Shown piece by piece: positions 1 through 8,686 of a stretch of DNA of 64,000 nucleotides. A program made the translations under genes and the position numbers. The notes below the pieces were generated by a model, which was not told the origin of the DNA, ran no database searches, and saw only the letters and a list, made by a program, of their open reading frames with translations. Within the stretch, counting starts at the first letter, position 1; each line of letters begins with the position of its first letter. The stretch is from Sphingomonas psychrotolerans (GTDB lineage: Bacteria > Pseudomonadota > Alphaproteobacteria > Sphingomonadales > Sphingomonadaceae). The DNA lies in NCBI RefSeq assembly GCF_002796605.1, contig NZ_CP024923.1:372001-436000 (forward strand), written 5' to 3'.

Positions 1-2295
1 GCCACCGCGCTCTCGCTGGATCCGGTTCAGGCGCAGCGGGCGCAACCCGAGCCCGTCGATGAAGCCAATCCGCTGGTCGGCACCGCACCACTCGATAAGC
101 CGGAACTGATCGGCAATGCGCCGCCGGCCGGCGAGCCGCTTTATTCGGGGCTGACTTCGCCCGGCGCGCGGCTGCCGCACAGCGCAGTCGAGTCGGCGCC
201 GGTCAATTCCAATGTCGAGCTGAGCTATCCTTGGGGCGTCGCGACGCCTTATTATTATACCAGCCCGACGATGATCGGCTTCACCGGCGGCGGTGGCCCG
301 ACTTACGGCGCACGTGCGACGCCGACGCTGATGCCGGTGGTCGGCGACTGGACGGTGCCGCCGGTCTACACCCAATCTTGGTACGACAAAGCGCGCGAGA
401 CCGCGGCGCCGGGCTATTATTCGGTGTTCCTCGACACGTTCAAAACCAGAGTCGAACTGACCGCGACGCAGGCGACCGCGCTGATGCGTTTCACCTTTCC
501 GGCGACCGAGCGCGCGCACGTGATCCTCAATCTGCAGGGGCGCGGCGGCACCGTCGAGATCGTCGGCGATCGCATGGTGCGCGGCGTCGTTGCGTCACAC
601 AACGACAATGAGACGCGCGACGGGCGCTATTTCGTCGCGGAGTTTTCGAAGCCGTTCAAAAGCTATGGCAGCTTCCGCAAGGCGCCGGGCAATGCGCGCG
701 GCTATGGCATCGGCGACAAGGATGTGCAGCCCGACGCGCGCAGCATCGAGGGCGGGTTCGCAGGGTCCTATCTCGATTTCACGACGGCGCAGGGCGAAGC
801 GGTGCTGGTCAAGATCGCGCACGGCGCCAGCTACGAGGCGGCCGGCCAGCGGCTGCGCGCCGAGAGCCCGGGCTGGGACTTTGACGGCGTGCGGGGCAAG
901 GCGCGGGCCGAATGGGCGAAGCTGCTCAACCGGGTGCAGGTGACCGGCGGCACGCCGAAGCAGCGGATGTTGTTCTATTCGACGCTGCTCCAGTCCTTCG
1001 CCAGCCCGCGGCTGGTTGCGCGCAAGGGCGAGCAGTTCACCACCGCGAAGGGCGCGGTGCAGACCGCGCGCTACGACCGCTACGGGCCGGTGCCGTTCTG
1101 GGATACCGGGCGCAACCAGATCGTATTGCTCGAGCTGATGGAGCCCGAAGTGGTGCGCGACATCATGGAGTCGGAGCTCGACATGGCGCGCGAGCGCGGG
1201 TTCATGAACACCTCGTTCCATGCCGACAATGCGGTGTTCCTCTATCTCGGCGCGATGCGGCGCGGCATCGCGTTCGATTATGCCGCGGCATACGAATATC
1301 TGCGGAAAAACGCAGTGGATCCCAAGGGGCCGCGCGACTTTCTCGCCGAATATGACAAGCAGGGCTGGGTCTCCGACGAGATCCCCAAGGGCAATCCCAG
1401 CCCGCCGCATGCTGGCGGCAAGGCGGGTGTGGCCAAGACGATGGAATATGCGTGGGACGATCACGCAATGGCCGAGATGGCCGAGCGGCTGGGCAAAAGC
1501 GACGATGCGCGGCTGTTTCGCAAGCGCGCGGGCAATTGGCGCAATGTGTTCGATCGCTCGATCGGCTTCGTCCGCGGGCGCACCGCCGACGGCAAGTGGA
1601 TCGCGCCGTTCGATCCGGCCGAGCCCTATTACAATTTCATGATGAAGGAGGCGTCGGGCTGGTCGACGCTCTGGCTGGTGCCCCACGACGTGCAGGGGCT
1701 GATCGACGCGCTCGGCGGACGTGCGGCGTTCAACGCCAAGCTCGATGCCTTCTTCACCAGGCCCTATAACCCCAAGGGCATTTGCCGCGACTGCACCGGC
1801 ATGATCGGCCAGTACGTCCATGGCAACCAGCCCGACCAGCAGGCGCCGTTTCTCTATGCGTGGAGTGGCCAGCCGTGGAAGACGCAGGAACTGACCAGGC
1901 GCATCCTGAACGATCTCTATGGCAGTGACGAAAGCGGCTATGGCTATTCGGGGATGGACGATCAGGGCGCGACTTCGTCCTGGTATGCGATGGCCGCGCT
2001 TGGTTTCTATCCGGTCGATCCGTCGAGCGACGAATATATCATCGGCAGCCCGATCTTCGATCGCTCAATGCTTCAGATGGGAAATGGCAAGGCGCTCGAG
2101 ATCGTCGCGCGCAACAACTCGGCAAAGAACCTCTACATCCAGTCGGCCACGCTCAACGGGCTGGCCTGGAGCAAGCCGTGGTTCCGCCATGCCGACATCG
2201 CGGGTGGCGCGAAGCTGGTGCTGACCATGGGTCCGAAGCCGAGCACATGGGGCAGCGCCCCCGCCGACGCGCCGCCTTCGATGTCGCGGCACTGA
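1..2295 (+). CDS. GH92 alpha-mannosidase (5' truncated by window edge)
   Basis: The reading frame is open from base 1, so the true start and probably a signal peptide lie outside the window. The protein begins near VDEANPLVGT, the usual first conserved GH92 motif. The C-terminal catalytic half shows MDDQGATSSWY and GFYPVDP, the signature that carries the GH92 catalytic-base region, and KEASGWSTLW where family members carry the acid glutamate. The motif usually read HGNEP is HGNQP here, as in the second GH92 of this locus but not the third. GH92 enzymes are calcium-dependent inverting exo-alpha-mannosidases acting on N-glycans and mannans. The GH2 gene starts 11 bases downstream, so they are probably co-transcribed. 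Exact linkage specificity cannot be read from the sequence. Confidence 0.93.
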   Translation, partial: ATALSLDPVQAQRAQPEPVDEANPLVGTAPLDKPELIGNAPPAGEPLYSGLTSPGARLPHSAVESAPVNSNVELSYPWGVATPYYYTSPTMIGFTGGGGPTYGARATPTLMPVVGDWTVPPVYTQSWYDKARETAAPGYYSVFLDTFKTRVELTATQATALMRFTFPATERAHVILNLQGRGGTVEIVGDRMVRGVVASHNDNETRDGRYFVAEFSKPFKSYGSFRKAPGNARGYGIGDKDVQPDARSIEGGFAGSYLDFTTAQGEAVLVKIAHGASYEAAGQRLRAESPGWDFDGVRGKARAEWAKLLNRVQVTGGTPKQRMLFYSTLLQSFASPRLVARKGEQFTTAKGAVQTARYDRYGPVPFWDTGRNQIVLLELMEPEVVRDIMESELDMARERGFMNTSFHADNAVFLYLGAMRRGIAFDYAAAYEYLRKNAVDPKGPRDFLAEYDKQGWVSDEIPKGNPSPPHAGGKAGVAKTMEYAWDDHAMAEMAERLGKSDDARLFRKRAGNWRNVFDRSIGFVRGRTADGKWIAPFDPAEPYYNFMMKEASGWSTLWLVPHDVQGLIDALGGRAAFNAKLDAFFTRPYNPKGICRDCTGMIGQYVHGNQPDQQAPFLYAWSGQPWKTQELTRRILNDLYGSDESGYGYSGMDDQGATSSWYAMAALGFYPVDPSSDEYIIGSPIFDRSMLQMGNGKALEIVARNNSAKNLYIQSATLNGLAWSKPWFRHADIAGGAKLVLTMGPKPSTWGSAPADAPPSMSRH

Positions 2296-2306
2296 GGGAG
2301 AGCGGC

Positions 2307-4265
2307 ATGCGTATGATGATCCTCGCTTCCGCGCTGGCGCTGCTCCCCGCCACCGCTCTCGCCCAGCAGGCGCCGGCGGACGCGGTCTATACCGGCGCGA
2401 TCACCACGCGCTGGGGCAAGGCAGTGACGCCCGAAAATGCATGGCGCAGCTATCCGCGGCCGCAGCTCCAGCGCGACAAATGGCAGAACCTCAACGGGCT
2501 GTGGGACTACGCCATCGCCAAGGCCGGCACGCCGCAGCCGCAGGCGATGGACGGCAAGATCCTCGTGCCCTTCCCGGTCGAGTCCCGCCTGTCGGGCGTC
2601 GCGCGCAAAGTGCTTCCAGAGGACCGCATCTGGTATCGCCGCCAGTTCACCGTGCCCGCCGACTGGGCCGGGCAGAACGTCAGGCTCAACTTCGGCGCTG
2701 TCGATTACGAGGCAATGGTCTGGGTCAACGGTGCCGTGGTCGGCGCGCACAAAGGCGGGTCCGACAGCTTCGGCTTCGATATCACCGCGGCGCTCAAGCC
2801 GGGTACGAATGAGATCGTCGTCCAGGTCGCAGATCCGACCAGCGCCGGCAGCCAGCCACGCGGCAAGCAGATCCTCGATCCCGACGGCATCTGGTATACC
2901 GCGGCCAGCGGCATCTGGCAGACGGTGTGGCTCGAGCCGGTCGCGAAGCTGCACATCGCCGATGTCCGCGCGACGCCGAATATCGACACCGGCAAGATCG
3001 AAGTCGACGTCGCGTTGAGCGCGTGGGCGAACGACACCGACGCCGTGCGGTTGAGCGTGCGCTCGGGCGGCCGGACGATCGCCTCGACGATCGTCCGCGC
3101 CAATCGGCATGCGAGCATCGCGGTGCCCGACGCGCATCTCTGGTCGCCCGAAGATCCGTTCCTCTACGACCTCGTCGCCGAACTGGTGAGCGTGAAGGAC
3201 CCCTATGCCGGCAAGCCCGAGCGCGACCGCACCGCTTATGACGCGCGGTTCACACGGGGCGAGAGCGACACCTATGCCGCGGCGCAGATCGCGGGAGCGC
3301 CGCGCGATACGGTCAACGCCTATTTCGCGATGCGCAAGATCTCGGTGGGGCCGGGGACGGTAACCGGCCAGCCGATGCTGCTGCTCAACAACAAGCCCTA
3401 TTTCCAGAACGGCACCCTCGATCAGGGCTGGTGGCCCGATGGGCTGCTCACCCCGCCTTCGGAAGAGGCGATGCGCTACGATCTCGAGTTCCTGAAAAAG
3501 GCCGGGTTCAACATGGTGCGCAAGCACATCAAGATCGAACCGGCGCGCTATTATTACGACGCCGATCACATGGGCATGCTGGTCTGGCAGGACATGCCGT
3601 CGGGCGGCGGCGAAGACCAGTTCCTAGCGGGCACCAGCCAGAGCCAGGCGGTGCTGTCGTCCGACGTGATGAGCGACCAGCAGGCCGAGCTCTCGCAGAT
3701 GATCGGCGACCTGCGCGCCTTCCCCTCGATCGTGATGTGGGTGGTGAACAACGAGGGCTGGGGCCAATATGATTCCGCCACGCTGACGCGCTTGGTGAAG
3801 GGCATGGACCCGAGCCGGCTGGTCAATGCCGACAGCGGCTGGCTCGATGTCGCGGCGCGCGATTCGGACGTGTTCGACATCCATACCTATGAGGACGTGC
3901 CCAAGGTCCCGACGCGGCAGAGCGGACGCGCGATCGTCATCGGTGAATATGGCGGGGTCGGGCGTCCGGTCGAGGGCCATCTCTGGCGCGCCGGCAAGCG
4001 CAACTGGAGCTACCAGGTCGCGAAGGATTCCGCCGACTATCTCGCGCGCTACCGGCGCAAGTTCGAAGAGATCGTGCGCCAGGCGAAGGTCCATGGCCTG
4101 AGCGCGTCGGTCTATACCCAGACCACCGATGTCGAGGGCGAGATCAACGGCTTGCTGACCTATGACCGCGCGGTCGCCAAGGCGCCGGCCGAGGCATTCG
4201 CCGCAATGGCCAAACCGCTTTGGCAAGAGCTCGGCGACCCCGGCGCGGCACCGACCACACCGTAA
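2307..4265 (+). CDS. GH2 family glycoside hydrolase
   Basis: A 652-aa secreted enzyme. The start is set by GAGGGAGAG just upstream and by the signal peptide that follows (MRMMILASALALLPATALAQ). Order of domains: jelly-roll sugar-binding domain (about residues 50-200, with GLWDY and WYRRQF), an immunoglobulin-like beta domain, then the TIM barrel. The likely acid/base is Glu483 in VVNNEGWGQY and the nucleophile Glu547 in IVIGEYGG, both typical of GH2. The family includes beta-galactosidases, beta-mannosidases and beta-glucuronidases. Placed among alpha-mannosidases, a beta-mannosidase or core-glycan role is plausible, but this is inferred from context only. It lies 11 bases after the first GH92 gene. 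Confidence 0.9.
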   Translation: MRMMILASALALLPATALAQQAPADAVYTGAITTRWGKAVTPENAWRSYPRPQLQRDKWQNLNGLWDYAIAKAGTPQPQAMDGKILVPFPVESRLSGVARKVLPEDRIWYRRQFTVPADWAGQNVRLNFGAVDYEAMVWVNGAVVGAHKGGSDSFGFDITAALKPGTNEIVVQVADPTSAGSQPRGKQILDPDGIWYTAASGIWQTVWLEPVAKLHIADVRATPNIDTGKIEVDVALSAWANDTDAVRLSVRSGGRTIASTIVRANRHASIAVPDAHLWSPEDPFLYDLVAELVSVKDPYAGKPERDRTAYDARFTRGESDTYAAAQIAGAPRDTVNAYFAMRKISVGPGTVTGQPMLLLNNKPYFQNGTLDQGWWPDGLLTPPSEEAMRYDLEFLKKAGFNMVRKHIKIEPARYYYDADHMGMLVWQDMPSGGGEDQFLAGTSQSQAVLSSDVMSDQQAELSQMIGDLRAFPSIVMWVVNNEGWGQYDSATLTRLVKGMDPSRLVNADSGWLDVAARDSDVFDIHTYEDVPKVPTRQSGRAIVIGEYGGVGRPVEGHLWRAGKRNWSYQVAKDSADYLARYRRKFEEIVRQAKVHGLSASVYTQTTDVEGEINGLLTYDRAVAKAPAEAFAAMAKPLWQELGDPGAAPTTP

Positions 4266-4462
4266 TTTCGAGGATTTCTGCGCCTCGCCGACGGCCTCGA
4301 TAACGGGTCGTCGGGGGCGAAACACAAACTGACCCGATCCAATTGACAAATTGCTTTTAATATTCTGCAAAGGGATCGAGTGAGTTCATCGCGGCGCGTC
4401 AGCCGCGGCGTTCACAACCAGCCGGAGGCGAGGACGTCCCGGCAAAAGGGAGGAGAGAGGGA
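4266..4462 (+). promoter_or_regulatory. Intergenic region upstream of TBDR with possible promoter/operator
   Basis: A locally AT-rich stretch contains TTGACA (4343-4348), but I see no well-spaced -10 box. TTGC-N12-GCAA (4351-4370) is an imperfect inverted repeat that could be an operator. A strong ribosome-binding site, AGGAGAGAGG (4451-4460), precedes the receptor. The long leader suggests that the receptor has its own promoter. No regulator is assigned. Confidence 0.4.
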
Positions 4463-7450
4463 ATGAAGTTTCAGAACAATGAGCAGGGCGGCGTCTCGCG
4501 CAAGCGGATCGCGCGCGACCTGATGGTATCGGCAAGCGTGCTCGTCGCGCTTTGCGGCACGGCCCATGCGCAGGATGCCACGGCAACGCAGGGCGCCGGC
4601 ACGGCACAGGAAGACCCGGCCCAGGCGGATCCGGCCGAGGGGCAGGACATCGTCGTCACCGGCTATCGCGCTTCGATCGAAGAGAGCCTGTCGCAGAAGC
4701 GCCAGGCCAATGCGTTCGTCGACGTGATCACCGCCGAGGATGTCGGCAAATTCCCCGACAAGAACGTCGCGGACTCGTTGCAGCGCGTGCCCGGGGTCAT
4801 CATCGACCGCGATGGCGGCGAAGGCAGTCGGGTCAGCATCCGCGGTCTCAGCTCCGACCTGACGCTGACCGAGCTCAACGGCAACTTCATCGCCGGTGCC
4901 GACAGCGACGATCCCTCGCGCTCGTTCAATTATCTGCTGCTGCCCTCAGCCCTGATCGGCAGCGTCGAGGTGTTCAAGTCGTCCGAAGCGCGTCTCGATG
5001 AAGGCGGCGTCGGCGGCGTGATCATCAACCACACGCGCAAGCCGTTCGACCTCAAGCCTTGGTCGGGCAGCGTCTCGGCCGAAGGTACCTATTCGGATGT
5101 CACGAGGAAGGTCGAGCCGAACGTTTCAGGGCTGGTCTCGTGGCACAATGAAGACAAGACCCTGGGCTTCCTGGTCGGCGGCACTTATCAGGTGCGCACC
5201 AATCGCTCGCTCAGCGCGAACAGCGATAGCTGGCACTGGTGGACCGACAACAAGGCCACCGACCCCGCGACCGACGTCGACGGTAACACCTTCGCCAATG
5301 ATTCCGCGATCGACTATTGGAACGACGGCAACAATGCCGGGCAGACCACCCTGGGCGGCACGCGGTACAGCGGCTATTGGGCGCCGCAATCGGTCAGCGA
5401 GACGATCATGGAGCAGAAGCGCAAGCGCCTCGGCATCCAGGCGACGATGCAGGCGAAGCCGTTCGACAATCTCGAGATCACCGCGAACTATTTCCGGTTC
5501 CAGCTCAACGGCGACTATACGCGCAGCACGATCAAGGTCCCCGAATGGGGCTTTGGCAGGTTCTTCTCCGACGCGACGTTCGACAAGAGCGGCACGATCA
5601 TGACCGGCGCGACCTTCACGGTTCCGCCGGAAGGCACCGGATGCCGGGTGACGTTCTGCACGATGGAGACCCCCGCGCCGCAGGACACCTATGTTCGCGA
5701 AAAGAGCGTCTCGAACACCTATGACGTGCGCGGCAATTGGGAACTCGGCCACCTCAACGTCAATTTCGTGTTCGGCAAGACCAAATCCACCGGCGGCCCG
5801 TCGTTCCAATTCTATGCCCAGGCCAAGCCGCGCAACGGCACCGTCAACGGCAATGCGCTCAGCCAATGGAACTTCACCGATCAGTCGATCGCGATGGCGT
5901 TCTCGCCCAACGTGATCGAGAACATGCTGAACGGCGTTGCCCAGATCGATCTCGGCTCGACCGGGTCGGGCTTCACCAACAGCTCGATCTCCCAGCGCTA
6001 CGCGCAGGTGGACGTGACCCGGAGTTTCGACGCGTCGTTCATCGACTCGATCCAGGTCGGCGCGAAGTGGCGCGACGGCCGCATTCATCGCGAGACCGGC
6101 AAGTTCGAATGGTATTCGGACGCCGCCAACACGCGGCGCTTCCAGGATACGCCGGGCGGCGCACTGGCGTTGCCGGAGATCTTCTACCCGAAGTCGCTCG
6201 GCAACATCGCCGGCGGATTCCAGACGACCGCGTTCCCGGCGATCAACATCCAGAACTATATCGCCTATCTGAACAAGACCTATAGCGGTCCGGTTCGCGT
6301 TCCCGAGCCGCAGAACGTGTACAACATCCAGGAGAAGATCTGGGCCGGCTATGCCCAGGCGAACTTCAAGATGGACAATGTTCGCGGCAATATCGGCGTG
6401 CGCGTGGTCAATACCAAGCAGGACGGCACGTCGACCGACCGCATCACCTACCAGAACGAATATTGCGTGAACGGGCCCGGTGGTCCGTTCGATCCGAACA
6501 AGCCCGTGGGCGCCGACGGCAACTGCACGGTGATCCCGGAAGCGCAGCGCCAGACCCGTGTGTTCAGCCCCAATTCGGAGAGCAAGAGCTACACGGACTT
6601 CCTGCCGAGCTTCAACATCTCGTGGGAGGCGATGCCGAACCTGCTGCTGCGTGCGGCAGCGTCGAAGGTCATCGCACGGCCGGGTTATGGCGATCTGGCG
6701 GCCTCGCGCGGTCTGACGTTCAACTCGGATGCCTTCGTGTTCGATCGCGCGGAATTCGGCGCGCGGCCGGGCTGGTTCGGTGATGGCGGAAACTTCGATC
6801 TGAAGCCGTTCAGCGCATGGCAGTATGACCTTGGCGCGGAATGGTATTTCAACCGCGGCTCGGTGCTGGGCTTCACGCTGTTCCGCAAGGACGTGTCGAA
6901 CTTCATCGTGCCGGTGGTGATCGACCTGGAGCAGGAAGTCGCCGGCCAGACCGTGACGGTCCAGCAATATGCGACTCAGGCAAACGGCACGAGCGCGGTG
7001 TCGCAGGGTGTCGAGCTCTATGCCCAGCATACGCTGGACTTCGGCCTCGGCGCGCAGGTGAACTTCACCTATAACGACACCTCGCAGGCCGCTGTCACGC
7101 TGAACGGGACCAAGCTGGGTGAATCGGCGCTGGTCGGCAGCGCGAAGACGCAGCTCAACGCTTCCGTATTCTACGAACACGGTCCCGTCCTGCTGCGTGC
7201 TTCGTACAATCGCCGCGGCGAGGTCGTGCGTGGGCTGGCTTCGGGTCTCAACATCTATGACGATCCGTACGAGCAGATCGATCTGAACGCTGCGTTCGAC
7301 GTGTTCGAGAACTTCCAGATCACCGGCTCGATCATCAACCTGACCAAGTCCGAACAGCGCCAGCATCTGGGCAACGACACGAAGGACCGCTTCATCTCGA
7401 ACGTCTATTCGGGTCGCCGCGCCTATCTCGGCCTTTCGTTCAAGTTCTGA
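4463..7450 (+). CDS. TonB-dependent receptor, carbohydrate-uptake type
   Basis: A 995-aa outer-membrane receptor. It has a signal peptide ending near residue 37 (CGTAHAQ), a TonB-box-like segment DIVVTGYRASIEES at about 62-75, a plug domain with NVADSLQRVPGV and SIRGL, then a long 22-strand-type barrel ending in the aromatic terminus GLSFKF. This is the layout of proteobacterial TBDRs that import oligosaccharides. Its position between GH2/GH92 genes and GH43/GH92/GH125 genes suggests that it imports mannose-containing glycans for periplasmic trimming. It is followed by a strong stem-loop, so it probably forms its own transcription unit. Substrate is inferred from neighbours. Confidence 0.93.
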   Translation: MKFQNNEQGGVSRKRIARDLMVSASVLVALCGTAHAQDATATQGAGTAQEDPAQADPAEGQDIVVTGYRASIEESLSQKRQANAFVDVITAEDVGKFPDKNVADSLQRVPGVIIDRDGGEGSRVSIRGLSSDLTLTELNGNFIAGADSDDPSRSFNYLLLPSALIGSVEVFKSSEARLDEGGVGGVIINHTRKPFDLKPWSGSVSAEGTYSDVTRKVEPNVSGLVSWHNEDKTLGFLVGGTYQVRTNRSLSANSDSWHWWTDNKATDPATDVDGNTFANDSAIDYWNDGNNAGQTTLGGTRYSGYWAPQSVSETIMEQKRKRLGIQATMQAKPFDNLEITANYFRFQLNGDYTRSTIKVPEWGFGRFFSDATFDKSGTIMTGATFTVPPEGTGCRVTFCTMETPAPQDTYVREKSVSNTYDVRGNWELGHLNVNFVFGKTKSTGGPSFQFYAQAKPRNGTVNGNALSQWNFTDQSIAMAFSPNVIENMLNGVAQIDLGSTGSGFTNSSISQRYAQVDVTRSFDASFIDSIQVGAKWRDGRIHRETGKFEWYSDAANTRRFQDTPGGALALPEIFYPKSLGNIAGGFQTTAFPAINIQNYIAYLNKTYSGPVRVPEPQNVYNIQEKIWAGYAQANFKMDNVRGNIGVRVVNTKQDGTSTDRITYQNEYCVNGPGGPFDPNKPVGADGNCTVIPEAQRQTRVFSPNSESKSYTDFLPSFNISWEAMPNLLLRAAASKVIARPGYGDLAASRGLTFNSDAFVFDRAEFGARPGWFGDGGNFDLKPFSAWQYDLGAEWYFNRGSVLGFTLFRKDVSNFIVPVVIDLEQEVAGQTVTVQQYATQANGTSAVSQGVELYAQHTLDFGLGAQVNFTYNDTSQAAVTLNGTKLGESALVGSAKTQLNASVFYEHGPVLLRASYNRRGEVVRGLASGLNIYDDPYEQIDLNAAFDVFENFQITGSIINLTKSEQRQHLGNDTKDRFISNVYSGRRAYLGLSFKF

Positions 7451-7499
7451 CGCGCCAGCCCAGCTGACGCACGCACGTTACAGCCCCCCAAGGCTCCTA

Positions 7500-7529
7500 T
7501 GGAGGTGACCCGCTCGCGGGTCACCTCCA
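7500..7529 (+). terminator. Strong stem-loop after TBDR gene
   Basis: A perfect inverted repeat with a 14-bp stem and a two-base loop, reading TGGAGGTGACCCGC on the left arm, is followed by CCTTTCTGC. It lies 50 bases past the receptor stop codon. The stem is very strong; the T-tract is short, so it may act as an intrinsic terminator or as an mRNA 3' stabiliser that separates receptor and enzyme expression. Confidence 0.7.
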
Positions 7530-7602
7530 CCTTTCTGCAAAAAGGGGATTCCGTGCGACAAGCCGGCCACACCGGCGCAACATTATCGTTGGAACAGGCG
7601 GC

Positions 7603-8658
7603 ATGAAGCGCACCATCCTGACCGGCCTCGCCACGGCGGCGGCCCTGCTCCTCACCGGCTCCGCGCCCGCGCCCAACCCGATCGTGCCGGGCTGGTATGC
7701 CGACCCCGAGATCCATGTCTTCGGCGGGCGCTACTGGATCTATCCGACCTATTCGGATCATGGCGCGGTGCCGGACGTCTCGCCCGGCTTCACGCCGGCG
7801 CAGACCGAATTGCGCAAGCAGAAGATGGTCCGACCGTCCTACGGCATCCAGACCTTCTTCAATGCTTTCTCCTCGCCCGATCTGGTCCACTGGACCAAGC
7901 ACAGCCACGTGTTCGACGTGAAGAATGCCGCCTGGGCGGCGTTCGCGATCTGGGCGCCTTCGGTGATCGCGGCGAACGGCAAATATTACATGTTCTTCAG
8001 CGCCAACGACATCCAGAAGGACGGCGAGACCGGCGGCATCGGGCTGGCGGTGAGCGACAAGCCCGGCGGCCCGTTCAAGGACGCGATCGGCAAGCCGCTG
8101 ATCGGCAAGTTCCACAATGGCGCCCAGCCGATCGACCCCTTCGCGTTCCGCGACAAGGATGGGCAGGTCTATCTCTATTATGGCGGCTGGCAGCACTGCA
8201 ACGTCGTCAAACTGAGCAAGGACTTGAAGTCGATCGTGCCGCATGCCGACGGCTCCTTGTTCAAGGAAATCACCCCGCCGGGCTATGTCGAGGGATCGTT
8301 CCTGATCCAGCGCAAGGGCGTCTATTATCTGATGTGGTCCGAGGGCGGCTGGACCGGCCCCGATTACAGCGTTGCCTACGCAATGGGCCCGAGCCCGGTC
8401 GGGCCGTTCAAGCCGATGGGCAAGATCCTGCAACAGGATTTCAGGATCGCGCGCGGGGCGGGACACCATTCGGTGGTGCAGCTTCCGGGCACCGACGATT
8501 GGGTGATCGCCTATCACCGCCGCCCGCTCGGCGAGGAGCGCGGCGAACATCGCGAACTCGCGCTCGATCGCATGGAGTTCAATGCCGACGGTACGATAAA
8601 GCCGGTGGTGATGACCAACGAAGGCGTCGCGCCCCGGCCGATCGGGCGGGCGAGATGA
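7603..8658 (+). CDS. GH43-like glycoside hydrolase
   Basis: A 351-aa secreted protein with a signal peptide (MKRTILTGLATAAALLLTGSA). The five-bladed propeller family GH43 is indicated by YADPEI near the N-terminus, where Asp34 would be the general base, by the blade motifs IWAPSVI and IDPFAFRD, and by YVEGSF with Glu230 as the likely general acid. GH43 enzymes are inverting arabinofuranosidases, xylosidases or galactosidases. Inside a mannan or N-glycan locus it may remove a decorating sugar. The next gene begins 28 bases downstream, so this opens the enzyme operon GH43-GH92-GH125-GH92. Substrate is not assignable. Confidence 0.87.
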   Translation: MKRTILTGLATAAALLLTGSAPAPNPIVPGWYADPEIHVFGGRYWIYPTYSDHGAVPDVSPGFTPAQTELRKQKMVRPSYGIQTFFNAFSSPDLVHWTKHSHVFDVKNAAWAAFAIWAPSVIAANGKYYMFFSANDIQKDGETGGIGLAVSDKPGGPFKDAIGKPLIGKFHNGAQPIDPFAFRDKDGQVYLYYGGWQHCNVVKLSKDLKSIVPHADGSLFKEITPPGYVEGSFLIQRKGVYYLMWSEGGWTGPDYSVAYAMGPSPVGPFKPMGKILQQDFRIARGAGHHSVVQLPGTDDWVIAYHRRPLGEERGEHRELALDRMEFNADGTIKPVVMTNEGVAPRPIGRAR

Positions 8659-8686
8659 AAAAAAGCTTGTTCAGGGGAGACCTGCG

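Noticed and set aside
5126..7366. Long antisense open frame of 746 codons opposite the TonB-dependent receptor
   Set aside because: It mirrors the receptor gene in high-GC DNA, has Arg/His/Asp-rich composition, no recognisable motif and no ribosome-binding site. The same applies to antisense frames at 12795-14858 and 61165-63639.
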